Assembly: GCA_027422505.1 (NCBI GenBank)
Contig: JAPQWV010000479.1
Coordinates: forward strand, 1-64,000
From: Craterostigma plantagineum
Taxonomy: Eukaryota > Streptophyta > Magnoliopsida > Lamiales > Linderniaceae
DNA: 64,000 bases
Direction of reading: 5' to 3'
Shown: in pieces, positions 21,416-31,311 of the stretch
How the letters are laid out: each line of letters begins with the position of its first letter
Numbering within the stretch: the first letter of the stretch is position 1
Translations under genes and position numbers: made by a program
Notes under the pieces: generated by a model
What the model was told of the DNA's origin: nothing
What the model saw: the letters and a program-made list of their open reading frames with translations, nothing else
The model's database searches: none

Positions 21416-24400
21416 TTATTCAACAAATTCCTCCCTTAAGTTCAATACCTTTCGATCTTTCATCCCGAGCATCCTCTTCAGATTTTCAAACGTACTTGTC
21501 GGTAATGGCTTCGTGAAAATATCCACAACTTGGTCTGAACTCGCGACATGTACCATCTTCACTGCTCCATTTTTTACGTGTTCCCGAATAAAATGAAAAC
21601 GCGCATCAATATGTTTGCTTCTCTCGTGATGAACTGGATTTTTCGCCAACTCGATTGCTGACTTATTGTCGACTCGAATTTCGGTTGGCTCATCTTGTCT
21701 AAGATTCAACTCGAGCAATAAATTTCTCAGCCAGATAGCGTGACAGACGCACCATGATGCTGCCACATATTCTGCTTCGCAGGTTGATAGAGTTACGATC
21801 GGTTGTTTCTTTGATAACCAGGTGAATGCCGTCTTCCCGAGATAAAATACGTAGCCGCCAGTGCTTCTTCGATCATCAATATCTCCGCACCAGTCGCTGT
21901 CAGAATATCCGACTAATTTGCAGTCACTCGCCTTTGGATAAAATAGCCCGAGCGATTGTGTTCCTCGGATGTATCGTAAAATCCTCTTGATCGCTTTTAG
22001 ATGTGACTGCCTCGGATCTTCCATATAACGGCTAACGACTCCAACGCTGTATGCGATATCGGGTCTCGTGCAGGTTAAGTATCGCAGACTGCCCACAAGA
22101 CTTCGATAATCGGTCGCATTCACTCCTTGTCCTCCCTCAAACTTGGACAATTTTGTTCCAAGTTCTATCGGTGTTGCTACCGGGTTGCTCTCCTCCATTT
22201 TATTTTTCTTTAATATATCCTTCGCATACGCTTCTTGCGACACAAAAATTCCCATGCTTCTTTGCTCGACTTCGAGACCGAGAAAATATTTCATCAGTCC
22301 CAAGTCCGTCATCTCGAATTCCTTCGTCATCACCTTTTTAAAGTCGTTGACTATCTTCTCGCTGCTTCCCATGAAAATGAGATCATCGACATAAAGGGCG
22401 ACGATGATCATTTCGTCTCCTTCTCTTTTGACGTAGAGAGCATGCTGGAACGGACATTGCTCGAACTTGTTCCTTTTGAAGTATCCGTCGATCCGGGTGT
22501 TCCATGCTCGAGGCGCTTGCTTTAACCCGTAAAGCGCCTTTTTAATTTCAGCACTTTGCCTTCTTTTCCTGATTTTGAATATCCTGGGGGCTGCTCCACG
22601 TAGACTTCTTCCTCGAGTTCCCCATTCAGAAAAGCGGACTTCACGTCCATCTGGTAGATTGGCCAGTTGAGTTGTGCAGCCTGAGCAAGGAGCAAACGGA
22701 TTGTCTCCATTCTTGCAACGGGAGCAAAAACTTCGTCATAATCTATTCCTGCTTGTTGTCGATAGCCCTTCGCCACCAACCTCGCCTTGTAACGTTCAAC
22801 TTTTCCTTGAGCACTCATCTTCTTCTTATAAACCCATTTGACTCCAATGGGTTTATGCCCGTTTGGCAACTCCACAAGTTTCCATGTGTCGTTCTTTTCG
22901 ATCGCCTTTATTTCCTCGTCCATCGCCATTTTCCATCTCTTGTCTCTTATGGCTTCTTCGAAACTAATTTGTTCCGAGTCGGCCAATAAGCAGACTAGGT
23001 GAACTTGTTCGGTTGATCTGTACAGGTCTTGCATGCTTCGCATCTTCGGCTGTCTTGGTTCATCCTCCTCGTCATTTTCTTGAGACGAAATCGGAACATG
23101 TATTGGTGTGACGATCAGTGGTTCTTCAGGCGTTGTGTTTTCTTCAACGTTCCAGCCCCACGAACTTTCTTCGTCTACCCGAACATCGCGACTTACTATC
23201 ACATTTTTATTTTCAGGGTCATAGAGCCGGTACGCCTTCGTCTTCTCATCATACCCAATAAACACGAGTTTTTTGCTTTTATCGTCGAGCTTGGTTCTTC
23301 TTTGATCGGGCACATGTGCATACGCCACGCTTCCAAATATTTTGAAGTGCGCCACTGTCGGTTTTCGGCCGGTCCATGCTTCCTGTGGTGTTTGATTCTT
23401 GAGGCTGTGATGTGGACACCGGTTCTGAATATATACGGCACATCGTACCGCTTCGGCCCAGAATTCCTTTGGCATGTCTTTGCTCTTTAACATTGATCGA
23501 ACCATGTCGAGAATGGTTCGATTCTTCCTTTCAGCTACGCCATTCTGTTGTGGTGAATAAGGCGCGGTGAGGAACCTCCTGACGCCTTGTTCTTCGCAAA
23601 AATTAACGAAAGCACCTGACATGTATTCGCCACCTCTGTCTGATCGGAGCGCCTTGACGATTGAGCTTGTCGCCTTTTCGACCATAGCCTTGAATTTTTT
23701 AAACGTATCGAACGCTTCTGATTTTTCCTTTAGAAAATACACCCACGTCTTTCTTGAGTAGTCGTCGATGAAAGTGATAAAGTATCTCTTTCCACCGAAT
23801 GATTCTGGTGTGATCGGCCCGCATATGTCTGTATGTATGAGCTCGAGTGGTTTGCGCGCTCGATATTCTGCCTGCTTCTGGAACGTCGTCCTCGTATGTT
23901 TCCCGATTACGCAGCTTTCGCAAAGCTTCTTTTCGCCTTCTATCACCGGTATTCCGCGGACCATGCCTCTTTTAGAGAGCTCCTTTAGGCCACCATAGTG
24001 CAAATGTCCGAAGCGCATATGCCACAAGTGGTATTTGTCCTCTACGTCAACTTGCAAGCATCGCTCTTGAATCGCCTTTAGGTTGAGTTTGAACATTCTG
24101 TTCCTTTCCATCTCGACCCGAGCGATCATTCTTCCGTCTTTGTTTCTTAGTTGCAACGAGCGGTCCTTCATGAACACCGAACATCCTTTTTCAAGCAACT
24201 GCCCCATACTTAAGATGTTTGTCTTTAAGTCGGGTACGAAGTAGACGTCCTCGACCGATCCTTGTCTGCCGTCGTTTTGAGAGAAGCATATTTTCCCTCG
24301 GCCTTTGACTTCAATTTTCGATGCGTCTCCAAAGGACACATGGCCATCCTCGATCTTCTTTAGATCCGTAAAGAGATGTTTGTATCCGCTCATATGATTG

Positions 24401-25419
24401 CTTGCACCGGTGTCAAGATACCACACCATGTCGCTGCCGGGACTCGTATCCTCGAGCGCCATTAAAAGAACGCCTTCGTCTTTTGGATCCTCTTGTGCGA
24501 CTAGGTTCGCATTTTCTTCCACCTTTTTGTCGGCCCAACAGTCTTTTGCGAAGTGCCCGAACTTGCCGCAATTGTAGCACTCAACACTCGGTTGATTTGA
24601 GTGACCGCCTCGTCCTCGTGCTCGGCCTCGTCCTCTCCAATTTTGGTTGCTCGTTTGTCCTTCTTTTTCATGATTGTAACCTCGTCCTCGGCCTGAATTT
24701 TGGCCGAAACCTCGTCCCCGTTGACCTCGTCCTCGACCTCGGCCGTGATGCGTATATAGCGCCTTGTCATCTTTCAACGATAACTTCATCTGCAGGGCCT
24801 CGTCCAGCGATTCCTGCTTCTTCTTTTTCTTCCGTTGCTCGTGAGCTTCGAGGGAACCGGAGAGTTCATCGACCGTCATTTCTTCGAGATTTTTGGATTC
24901 CTCGATTGCACATACCACGTTCTCGTACTCGTCCGTCAGAGAGCGGAGAATTTTCTCGACGACCCGGGCTTCCGTTAGAGCCTCGCCGTTTCTCTTCAAC
25001 TGATTCGAGATGGTTTGTACTCTCGTTATATAATCGGATACGCCTTCGCCGTTCTTCATTTTTGTCGTTTCGAATTCGCCAAGAAGCGTTTGCAGCCGTA
25101 CTTGTTTTACTCGGTCGGTGCCTTTGTACGCTGTCTCCAGTTTTTCCCATGCTTCCTTAGAATTTTTCGCGCCTGCTATCTTTTCGAGGCCGGGATCGTC
25201 TAACGCTTGGTGGATGAGGTTGAGCGCTGTATCGTCGAGTCTGTGAGATTCTTCCGACGCCTTACTTTCAGCCTCGTCGTCCGTTTGTTTCGGTTCGGTC
25301 TACCCTTTTTCTACGATATTCCATACACCTCGCGATCCGAGCAGTACCTTCATTCGGATAACCCAACTATCATAGTTGAGTTTTGTGAGGCGCGGGACGG
25401 GCATGACTTCAAATGACAT
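21416..25419 (-). pseudogene. gag-pol: Copia gag-pol polyprotein, one stop and one frameshift
   Basis: The start is at the ATG at 25417-25419 (MSFEVMPVPRL), in frame with the rest. A TAG at 25300-25302 (codon 40) breaks the Gag N-terminus. Then follow Gag, a CCHC knuckle [14 protein letters not shown] (about 24540-24580), protease [13 protein letters not shown], the integrase zinc region [10 protein letters not shown]...CESCVIGK, the DDE core ([28 protein letters not shown]) and RT. Near 22535 a one-base loss in an A-run shifts the frame. The second part (to 21416) holds YVDDLIFMG and RNase H ending in DIFTKPLPTSTFENLKRMLGM. The terminal stop lies inside the LTR. Both lesions are single-site, so the copy decayed little. 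Confidence 0.9.
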
Positions 25420-25420
25420 G

Positions 25421-25432
25421 GCTCTGATACCA
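25421..25432 (-). other. Primer binding site, tRNA-iMet type (HIPP copia element)
   Basis: The minus strand reads TGGTATCAGAGC three bases inside the 5' LTR boundary at 25436. It is complementary to the initiator-Met tRNA 3' end. Confidence 0.9.
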
Positions 25433-25435
25433 ATT

Positions 25436-25937
25436 TGTTGATTATGCCGCTGAGTTTTAACTTTTAATTACACACTGAACTCACCGCTCACAAACAGCTC
25501 AAGAACAGAAGAAAAAATATTGTTAGCAAACTATCTCTTTCACGTTGTATGGAGGGAATTTTTTTATTATTTTGATGGCTTGCACTATCGAGTAGAAAAG
25601 AGGCAAAAGAGGTTATTAAAAATATTCAATATTTCTCACAACTCTCTGACACAATTGCTCTTTTTCTTTCTTTAATAACACGCACAACTTTTCATATCTC
25701 TCCCTCACTCATTTTACTACAAACACACATGCATATATATAGTATGTATAAGATAACGTGCATATCTAATGATATCTAATGATATCTATCCTCAAACGGC
25801 GCTAGATAGGATATGCAATATTTTCTTTGGACTTTTCCTTTGATATTCAACTGCTTTGGCTGCTGCGTTGATTTCTTCTTCTATTTTTTTTCTTCATATC
25901 TTATCTTTTAGATTTTTGGTATTGGACTTATTCAACA
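25436..25937 (-). repeat. 5' LTR of the HIPP copia element
   Basis: 502 bp, TGTTGATTATG to TTATTCAACA. It shows the uninterrupted LTR sequence, including the empty LINE target AATAACACGCACAA. Confidence 0.95.
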
Positions 25938-26035
25938 AACACCACCCTTACACCTACCCTCCGCCGCCGGGAGATCGTGTAGATTAGTACTCGGTGTTCA
26001 GCGATGAGAATGCTAATGGCTGCTCCGTGATGTGA
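25938..26035 (+). pseudogene. Stranded HIPP C-terminal tail with CaaX box
   Basis: The copy of the target duplication (25938-25942) is followed, in the HIPP frame, by a His/Pro/Tyr-rich stretch and then SDENANGCSVM and a TGA at 26033-26035. CSVM is a good CaaX prenylation box and SDEN-x-x-x-C is the usual HIPP ending. An in-frame TAG sits at 25985-25987, before the SDEN motif. This segment is now 7.6 kb from the rest of the exon. The TAG may be older than the insertion or may have arisen after the tail lost selection. Confidence 0.9.
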
Positions 26036-26365
26036 GTCGGCGGTGGCGGTGGACGGCGGTAGAATGGAACCATGGTTTTTAATTTTATTTAGTGTTTTTC
26101 ATTATTTATTTTTCGCCTTTAAATGCTACGTTGGAAATTGGGACTTTGATTAATGTATGTGATCAAAGAGATTGACGACGTGGTTGTGGTGTGGGAGTTT
26201 GAAATATTTTGGCTTAGGCCTTCTTCTAATGTTAGGTTTTTTTATGAGTAGGAGAGAGAAAAAACAAGTAAAATAGAAGTTTTTTGCATTGTGAGGTGTT
26301 TAGGTTTTTTAAGAGGTTTAATAGAATAAATATGGATTTTTTTGTGTGCGTGTCAGTTTTTAATA
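26036..26365. other. HIPP 3' flank
   Basis: Probable former 3' UTR and downstream DNA of HIPP; GC-rich at first (GGCGGTGGCGGTGGACGG), then AT-rich. No other gene is visible. Confidence 0.5.
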
Positions 26366-26604
26366 CTCCCTACGATTTTATTTACATGCCGTTTTAGCTC
26401 TTTAATTTTGTTTCTAATTAATTGTCGTTTTACAGATTTCAAGACAAATATTTAACATATTTCCAATTTTACCCTTTTAAATATTATTAAATGAAATATA
26501 TTATATAATCTTAAGCAATTAATTAGGGGTATATTAGACATTTTATTATATTTATTAATATGAGTGCAAAAACCTTAAACGATACCTAAAAAAATCGAAG
26601 GGAG
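26366..26604. mobile_element. Stowaway-like MITE
   Basis: It starts CTCCCTACGATTTTATTT and ends AAAAAAATCGAAGGGAG, with TA on each side (26364-26365 and 26605-26606). The TIR start CTCCCT and the TA target are typical of Tc1/mariner Stowaway MITEs. The 239-bp length and AT-rich interior also fit. Confidence 0.85.
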
Positions 26605-26606
26605 TA

Positions 26607-27102
26607 TATATTTATAAAAGAATATGAGAAAATAGATATTGGAAATAAAATTAATATATAAATAATACTTTATCCTCTATTAATATTTGTTTATTAGTAT
26701 TTATTAATTTTTTAATTTTTTACGAATAAAATTTTAATGTGTTAAAAATGTTTATTTCTTTTATATTTCAATAAATAAATAATATTTTTTATTATGTAAC
26801 GAATTTTTTTATTAAATATAAAAAATCAAATAATATGAAATATAATTATTTATAAATTATTTCGAACATTAATAAATAAAATTGGTTAATTAAATAACAA
26901 ATGAAATTAAAGAGGGTCCCCAAAAAACCTACTTTTTGGGTTTTGTGGTTGAGGAAAAATTGTTTGGAGGTAGAGGTTTTTTACTTTTGAGGTGGCGCTG
27001 GCGTGGCACACAAAAAACGTACTTTTCGGTTTAGTATTGAGGAAGGCCTTAATAGAAATAAAATTCAAATTCTCCTCTTAATAGTTATAGTATTTGTATA
27101 GA
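26607..27102 (-). mobile_element. AT-rich region beginning with a Helitron-like 5' end (minus strand)
   Basis: Read on the minus strand from 27102 the sequence is TCTATACAAATACTATAAC, then TATTAAGAGG, which resembles plant Helitron 5' termini (TC, then TATACTATTAA-type words). No matching 3' end was found further along, so the unit may be truncated. The rest is AT-rich with no gene. Confidence 0.35.
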
Positions 27103-28185
27103 CTAGGTTTAGACCCGTGCGATACACGGGGTTCCTTTTTTCATCCCAAGTATATAGACGGCATGCATATGTTAATAAAAAAAATTCAGACGTTTATATA
27201 GATAAATAGCATGATCGATGATGAACCACAAAATAGCATGTATGATTATTACTTGTATTGATTTTGCTCATACAATAAAGGAACTAAGATGGTCTATGTT
27301 TTAAATTGTGTATGAATAACGCATTTTGTTTTTATTTGATCAGAGTGCCATGATCGACACCATAAAATAAAACGCATGTTTGATGAAATACTATTTTATA
27401 ATACCCTTTCAGTTTACTTGGTAAGCATGACTGTTCATTCTACATTATGTTCAGCAGTTGGCTAATAAGTACAACACATGAAGTGGTAAAAAGAAAATAG
27501 TCGAACACCACCGTAACACCCATCGGCTTCATGGCCATCCTCTCTATGACCGTTTAGTTAACAATCATCGTCCTCCACCGCGACCGCACATGTACTGCTT
27601 GAACTCTAACACGATAGTTTCTCGCATTAAAACAAACGGCTGCAGAAATATAGTTAGTAAAATGCCGAAAGAAAATGCCCTTGATTCAAATCTTTACCTT
27701 TACGGCGACAATGGAAATAATCTTGTTTCCTTCACCCGTTTCCGAGTGACCCATGGCGTCATACCATCAATATGCAATTTTCTTTTTGTTTTTGTTGTAT
27801 TAATCGAGACATCAATGAGGATATGATCTTCGGGCATTTGAAAATAATCCGTAACGTAGAGGAATTGTTTGTTTCACCTCCACTGTATTCGATCTGATTG
27901 TCGGGCTGCAGTTCGTCTGGATAGCCAGAGGGATGAAGATTGAATGAAAAAGTTTCGAGGGGCCACCACCTGGTTCGATCCCATGTTACGTAGCTCTCCA
28001 TCGGGATGCCCCTCCTTCCAAGTAAGGAATATTTGCTCCATTTAAATTTGAAATTATCGATGTCAAGAAACCGACGGCTCTTTAAGTAATTTCTACATGT
28101 ACCACACAACGGAAAAAATTGATCTATTTTTGTTAATGTCGAAGATTTCGAAAAGATTTTGTCTTCCTTCCCCAAAATAAGTGGT
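27103..28185 (-). mobile_element. Probable Helitron with a clear 3' terminus (minus strand)
   Basis: On the minus strand the end reads hairpin CCCGTG-TATCG-CACGGG (27114-27130), seven spacer bases, then CTAG (27103-27106) and T. This is the canonical Helitron 3' end. The 5' limit was not found; it may lie before the SIRE-like remnant that starts near 28190. The interior includes a 138-codon minus-strand frame (27759-28175) that may be captured host sequence. No Rep/helicase coding was seen, so it is non-autonomous. Confidence 0.55.
27759..28175 (-). CDS. Unrecognised open frame inside the Helitron-like region
   Basis: 138 codons from an ATG at 28175. The predicted protein has a Cys pair (PLCGTCRNYLKS), several Trp residues (WSKYSLL, TWDRTRWWPLETF) and a C-terminal basic tail. 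I do not recognise a family. The Trp-rich composition and the position within a probable Helitron suggest a captured exon fragment rather than a complete gene. It may also be a chance frame. Confidence 0.25.
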   Translation of the reverse strand: MGKEDKIFSKSSTLTKIDQFFPLCGTCRNYLKSRRFLDIDNFKFKWSKYSLLGRRGIPMESYVTWDRTRWWPLETFSFNLHPSGYPDELQPDNQIEYSGGETNNSSTLRIIFKCPKIISSLMSRLIQQKQKENCILMV

Positions 28186-28842
28186 GCACCTACATACCAA
28201 AATTAGGAGATTGCAACTACCAAATATGGAAGATATGAGATCAACCAATAAGGAGAGAAGATTCGAATCGAATATTTACTATATTTGAGGAGATCTTCCA
28301 GGAGATATTTTGGGAGATATTCAAGGGATCTGTTACCAATTCAAGAGGGAGCCAAGATCTATAAATAAAGGCAATTTTCGAGCTGCAAATAACCACTTTT
28401 CGAGAGAGCTTTTTACAAAGTAACTATAGAGCGAAAAGTGGGGAAATAACGAGTCATGGAGCGAAGCATACTTTGAGTTTGCGCAAAACACGATTGATTT
28501 TCTTTTAGCCTAGTATTTCAGTTTGCAAAAGTCTTAGGACTTTGCAGGTTTACAGAATCGTAAGATTCATAGTTTTTTATGCTTAATTTTTACTATCTTT
28601 CGATAGTTGTTTTGTAATCCATCTTCGTAGTGGATTTTTCGCCATGAGGCACGCAACAAGTTTATGACTTACTCTACAATTTTACATCTCGCGTTCAACA
28701 ACTCTCTTTACTAAGTTCGTTAGATATTTCGTTGTGCGTTCTGTGTTTGCTTCAGTGTTGACCCAACATTTGTTCCAACATTTTGTCACCAGTTTTTGGA
28801 CTTAGTATTTTACATCCATATCGTACCGGGACCACTTCAAAG

Positions 28843-28855
28843 TGGTATCAGAGGC
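28843..28855 (+). other. Primer binding site, tRNA-iMet type (SIRE-like remnant)
   Basis: TGGTATCAGAGGC, one base longer than the standard TGGTATCAGAGC (an extra G), next to the presumed LTR end ...ACCACTTCA. Confidence 0.6.
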
Positions 28856-28887
28856 TCCGTTTGATGAAGTGTTTTTTATCCTTTTCT

Positions 28888-30830
28888 ATGGATGTTACTA
28901 GCTCAAACCATCTTGGCAAAGTTCCTGTGTTAGACGGTTCCAATTATGCGTATTGGAAGGTTCGTGTGCGCCAATGCATCAAATCAATTGACACGCGTGC
29001 GTGGGAGGCTGTTCTCAACGGTTATATGACACCCAAGTCTGCCCCCGACGTTGTTGGTGAAGTCTTTGTGAAACAGATCGACGACTGGACGATTCCTGAG
29101 CGAAATGCCGCCGAGTTCAATGACAAAGCCTTAAATGCCATCTTCTCTTCGGTTGACATCTTCATGTTCAAGATCATTCAGAACTGTACTACGGCAAAGA
29201 ATGCGTGGGATCTACTTCAGAGGTATTGGCGATGCGAATGTGAGGGAAACCCGACTAAGGCTTCTCCTCAACCAGTTCGAAAACCTCAGAATGAAGGAAG
29301 ATGAGGACATTATAACGTACTTCGGCAAGATTCTGACGATCTCGAGCGAGTGTGCTAGTCTCGGAGATCCGATCTCGAATAAGGTATTAATTTCTAAAGC
29401 AATTCGTACACTAACTGAAAAATTTAATGTGAAGGTAGCTGCGGTCGAGGAAGCCCACAATCTGGCCACGTTGGACTTCAACACGTTGATGAACATTATG
29501 AAGAACTATGAGACCAACCTCGAAGTCCAAAAGAGAGCTTCACGCGACAAAAGCATTGCTCTAGTCAGTCAGTCATCCAAGGTGCAAACTGAAGTTGACC
29601 CTGACAATGATGAGGATATGGCTATGTTCGTGTAGAAATTTACAAAGTTCCTTCAGAAGAAGAATGTCGAGCAAAATGTTGGCCCAACATTCAGGAAAGG
29701 CCAGAATGCCAAAGCAGGACCTTCATCTGCTCCTCCATACTCCAAACGCAATACTGACGGAAAGAAGAAGATTGACTGGGATTCAGTGAGATGCCATGCA
29801 TGCACTGGCTGGGGTCATTATGCCAATGAATGCGCGAACACCCTTCGCAAGCGTGGGAAATCAATGTGGATCGATCTCTCCGATGATGAAGAGGAAGAAC
29901 AATGTGCAAAGGAGACTAAGCAATCATCAGTGACCATTCAATCCTTCTCGGACGACGAAGATCATCAAATCAGCTTCACTGCTGTAAATGATGTTGAGCC
30001 AACATCTGACTCAACATCTGAAAAACATATCATTTTTTATTATGATGATTGAAACTGTTTTGATGGGTATTCTAGTTCTGATGATGCAGAGTTAGAAACT
30101 GACGTTTGTGTAGAAGTTCAAGTCAATGAAGCCGCCAAGATGATGTCTGTACAATATGAGAAGGAAAGGCTAGAAATACGGAACTCAAAGCCGAACTGAA
30201 GACACGTCCGAGGAGAATGCTAAAAGCGAAAAGATGATTGAGAGTCTACTTGAAGGGACGAACAAATTGGAGGCTGTACTGACACGAAAGGACAAAGAAT
30301 TCGACAAGCTACAGAAGCGAGTTGACGAGGCTGACCAGACCTTCTCTAAGATGAACAAGGGTAAATCAACCTATCGTTAGGCATTTTCGATAAGCAAGGT
30401 CTAGGATTTAATACTCAGCCTATCTGTGATGTTCCTAAACCCGTGACCCATGTTCAGCCTAAGATAGTTTTTGTTAAGGAGAAATCTCATGCCTTGAACA
30501 ATGTGAGTGAGACTGTGATTGTTAAAAATAGTTCTAAGCATGCTGCCACTAAGCGTAATGATATTTCATTTAAATGTCATTATTGCAAGCAATCTGGTCA
30601 TATTAAGCCATATTGCTGGAAATTGAAGGGGGAGATTTCTGCGAAGAAATCGATGTCGGCGGAAATGTCCTCCAACATCCCGCTCAACATTGAGAAACCA
30701 GTGTTGAAAAGTATGTCCAGAGAAAGTTCAGCTGGCTCACCTTCAAATTCTGGTAACACAAATGCTGTTGTATCATCTAAGAAAGTTTGGGTATAGAAGT
30801 CCGTGCATAAATGCAATGTTGTGTGTACCT
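28888..30830 (+). pseudogene. gag: SIRE-type gag, broken
   Basis: It starts MDVTSSNHLGKVPVLDGSNY, with the copia Gag motif YWKVRVRQCIK. A frameshift near 29225 leads to the frame with NLRMKEDEDIITYFGKI. A TAG at 29633-29635 and further stops (TGA near 30050, then another near 30197) interrupt the same frame. Two knuckles are visible: CHACTGWGHYANEC (about 29793) and CHYCKQSGHIKPYC (about 30572). Two widely spaced knuckles with an acidic linker are typical of SIRE/Maximus Gag. The sequence ends where protease should begin. Confidence 0.8.
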
Positions 30831-30839
30831 CTGAGACGC

Positions 30840-31311
30840 CTGGGGCCGACGAGGGCGGGGAGTGATCGCCAGTGCCAGAGAGGTGCACGGACAAGGAGCG
30901 GCTCCTAGCAGGCTTCTAGGCGAAGGGGTACATGAACAAACCGATCCGACACTCGAATGAGAGGGGATCCTGAGACTGGCAATGTATGGGTTGTAACAGG
31001 CTCCTTCTGACGCCTGATGAAGAAGCTGCTTTCACAATTTCACCCATCGACGGAGATCCCTTTGTCCAATCATTTGTGTACCAGTAACACATGCGGGGGG
31101 ACTGCCCTTCAACTGCTGCCGTTTCGCAAAGTTCTTGGAAATACCAGGTACACACTCATACGCAAGTACCTGAGGCACGGCATATGATAATGCCATTTGA
31201 AATGATTTGAATCACAATAAAACAATAATTAACATTACATTAATTGTGGAAGAACAAATGATTACTGCAGTGGGTGTACAAACCCACCAAGTCCAATACC
31301 ACGATAATGTT
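30840..31311 (-). other. Possible downstream exons or 3' part of the DUF1985 gene
   Basis: A minus-strand frame (about 31155-30916) reads TWYFQELCETAAVEGQSP ... YTNDWTKGSPSMGEIVKAAS. It could be a further exon, but no family match was recognised and splice sites are not clear. The GC-rich end near 30840 abuts the SIRE-like remnant. Confidence 0.3.

Larger units (their letters stand above)
18332..21425 (-). repeat. 3' LTR of the HIPP copia element, split by a LINE
   Basis: LTR sequence occupies 18332-18583 and 21175-21425 (about 503 bp in total). It matches 25436-25937 with very few differences. The LINE and its target duplication fill the gap. Confidence 0.95.
18332..25937 (-). mobile_element. 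Ty1/copia LTR retrotransposon inserted in the HIPP last exon
   Basis: LTRs of about 503 bp (TGTTGATTATGCC ... TTATTCAACA) lie at 18332-21425 (interrupted by a LINE) and 25436-25937. The 5-bp duplication AACAC is perfect (18327-18331 and 25938-25942). The element is on the minus strand, opposite to HIPP. It encodes a single Gag-Pol in copia order (IN before RT). A tRNA-iMet primer site (25421-25432) and purine tract (near 21426-21437) flank the interior. Without the LINE its size would be about 5.0 kb, normal for the superfamily. One stop and one frameshift interrupt the polyprotein. Confidence 0.95.
28190..30835 (+). mobile_element. Truncated SIRE-like Ty1/copia element, 5' LTR and gag only
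   Basis: An LTR-like region with TATA box TCTATAAATA (28358-28367) runs to about 28838, just before the primer site TGGTATCAGAGGC (28843-28855). A long gag with several stops follows. The homology stops near 30835, before protease, where a DUF1985 gene on the opposite strand begins. No pol or 3' LTR is present. The LTR start is uncertain. Confidence 0.7.

Noticed and set aside
22051..25203. Plus-strand open frames across the copia gag-pol
   Set aside because: They are antisense shadows of the minus-strand polyprotein with no family features.
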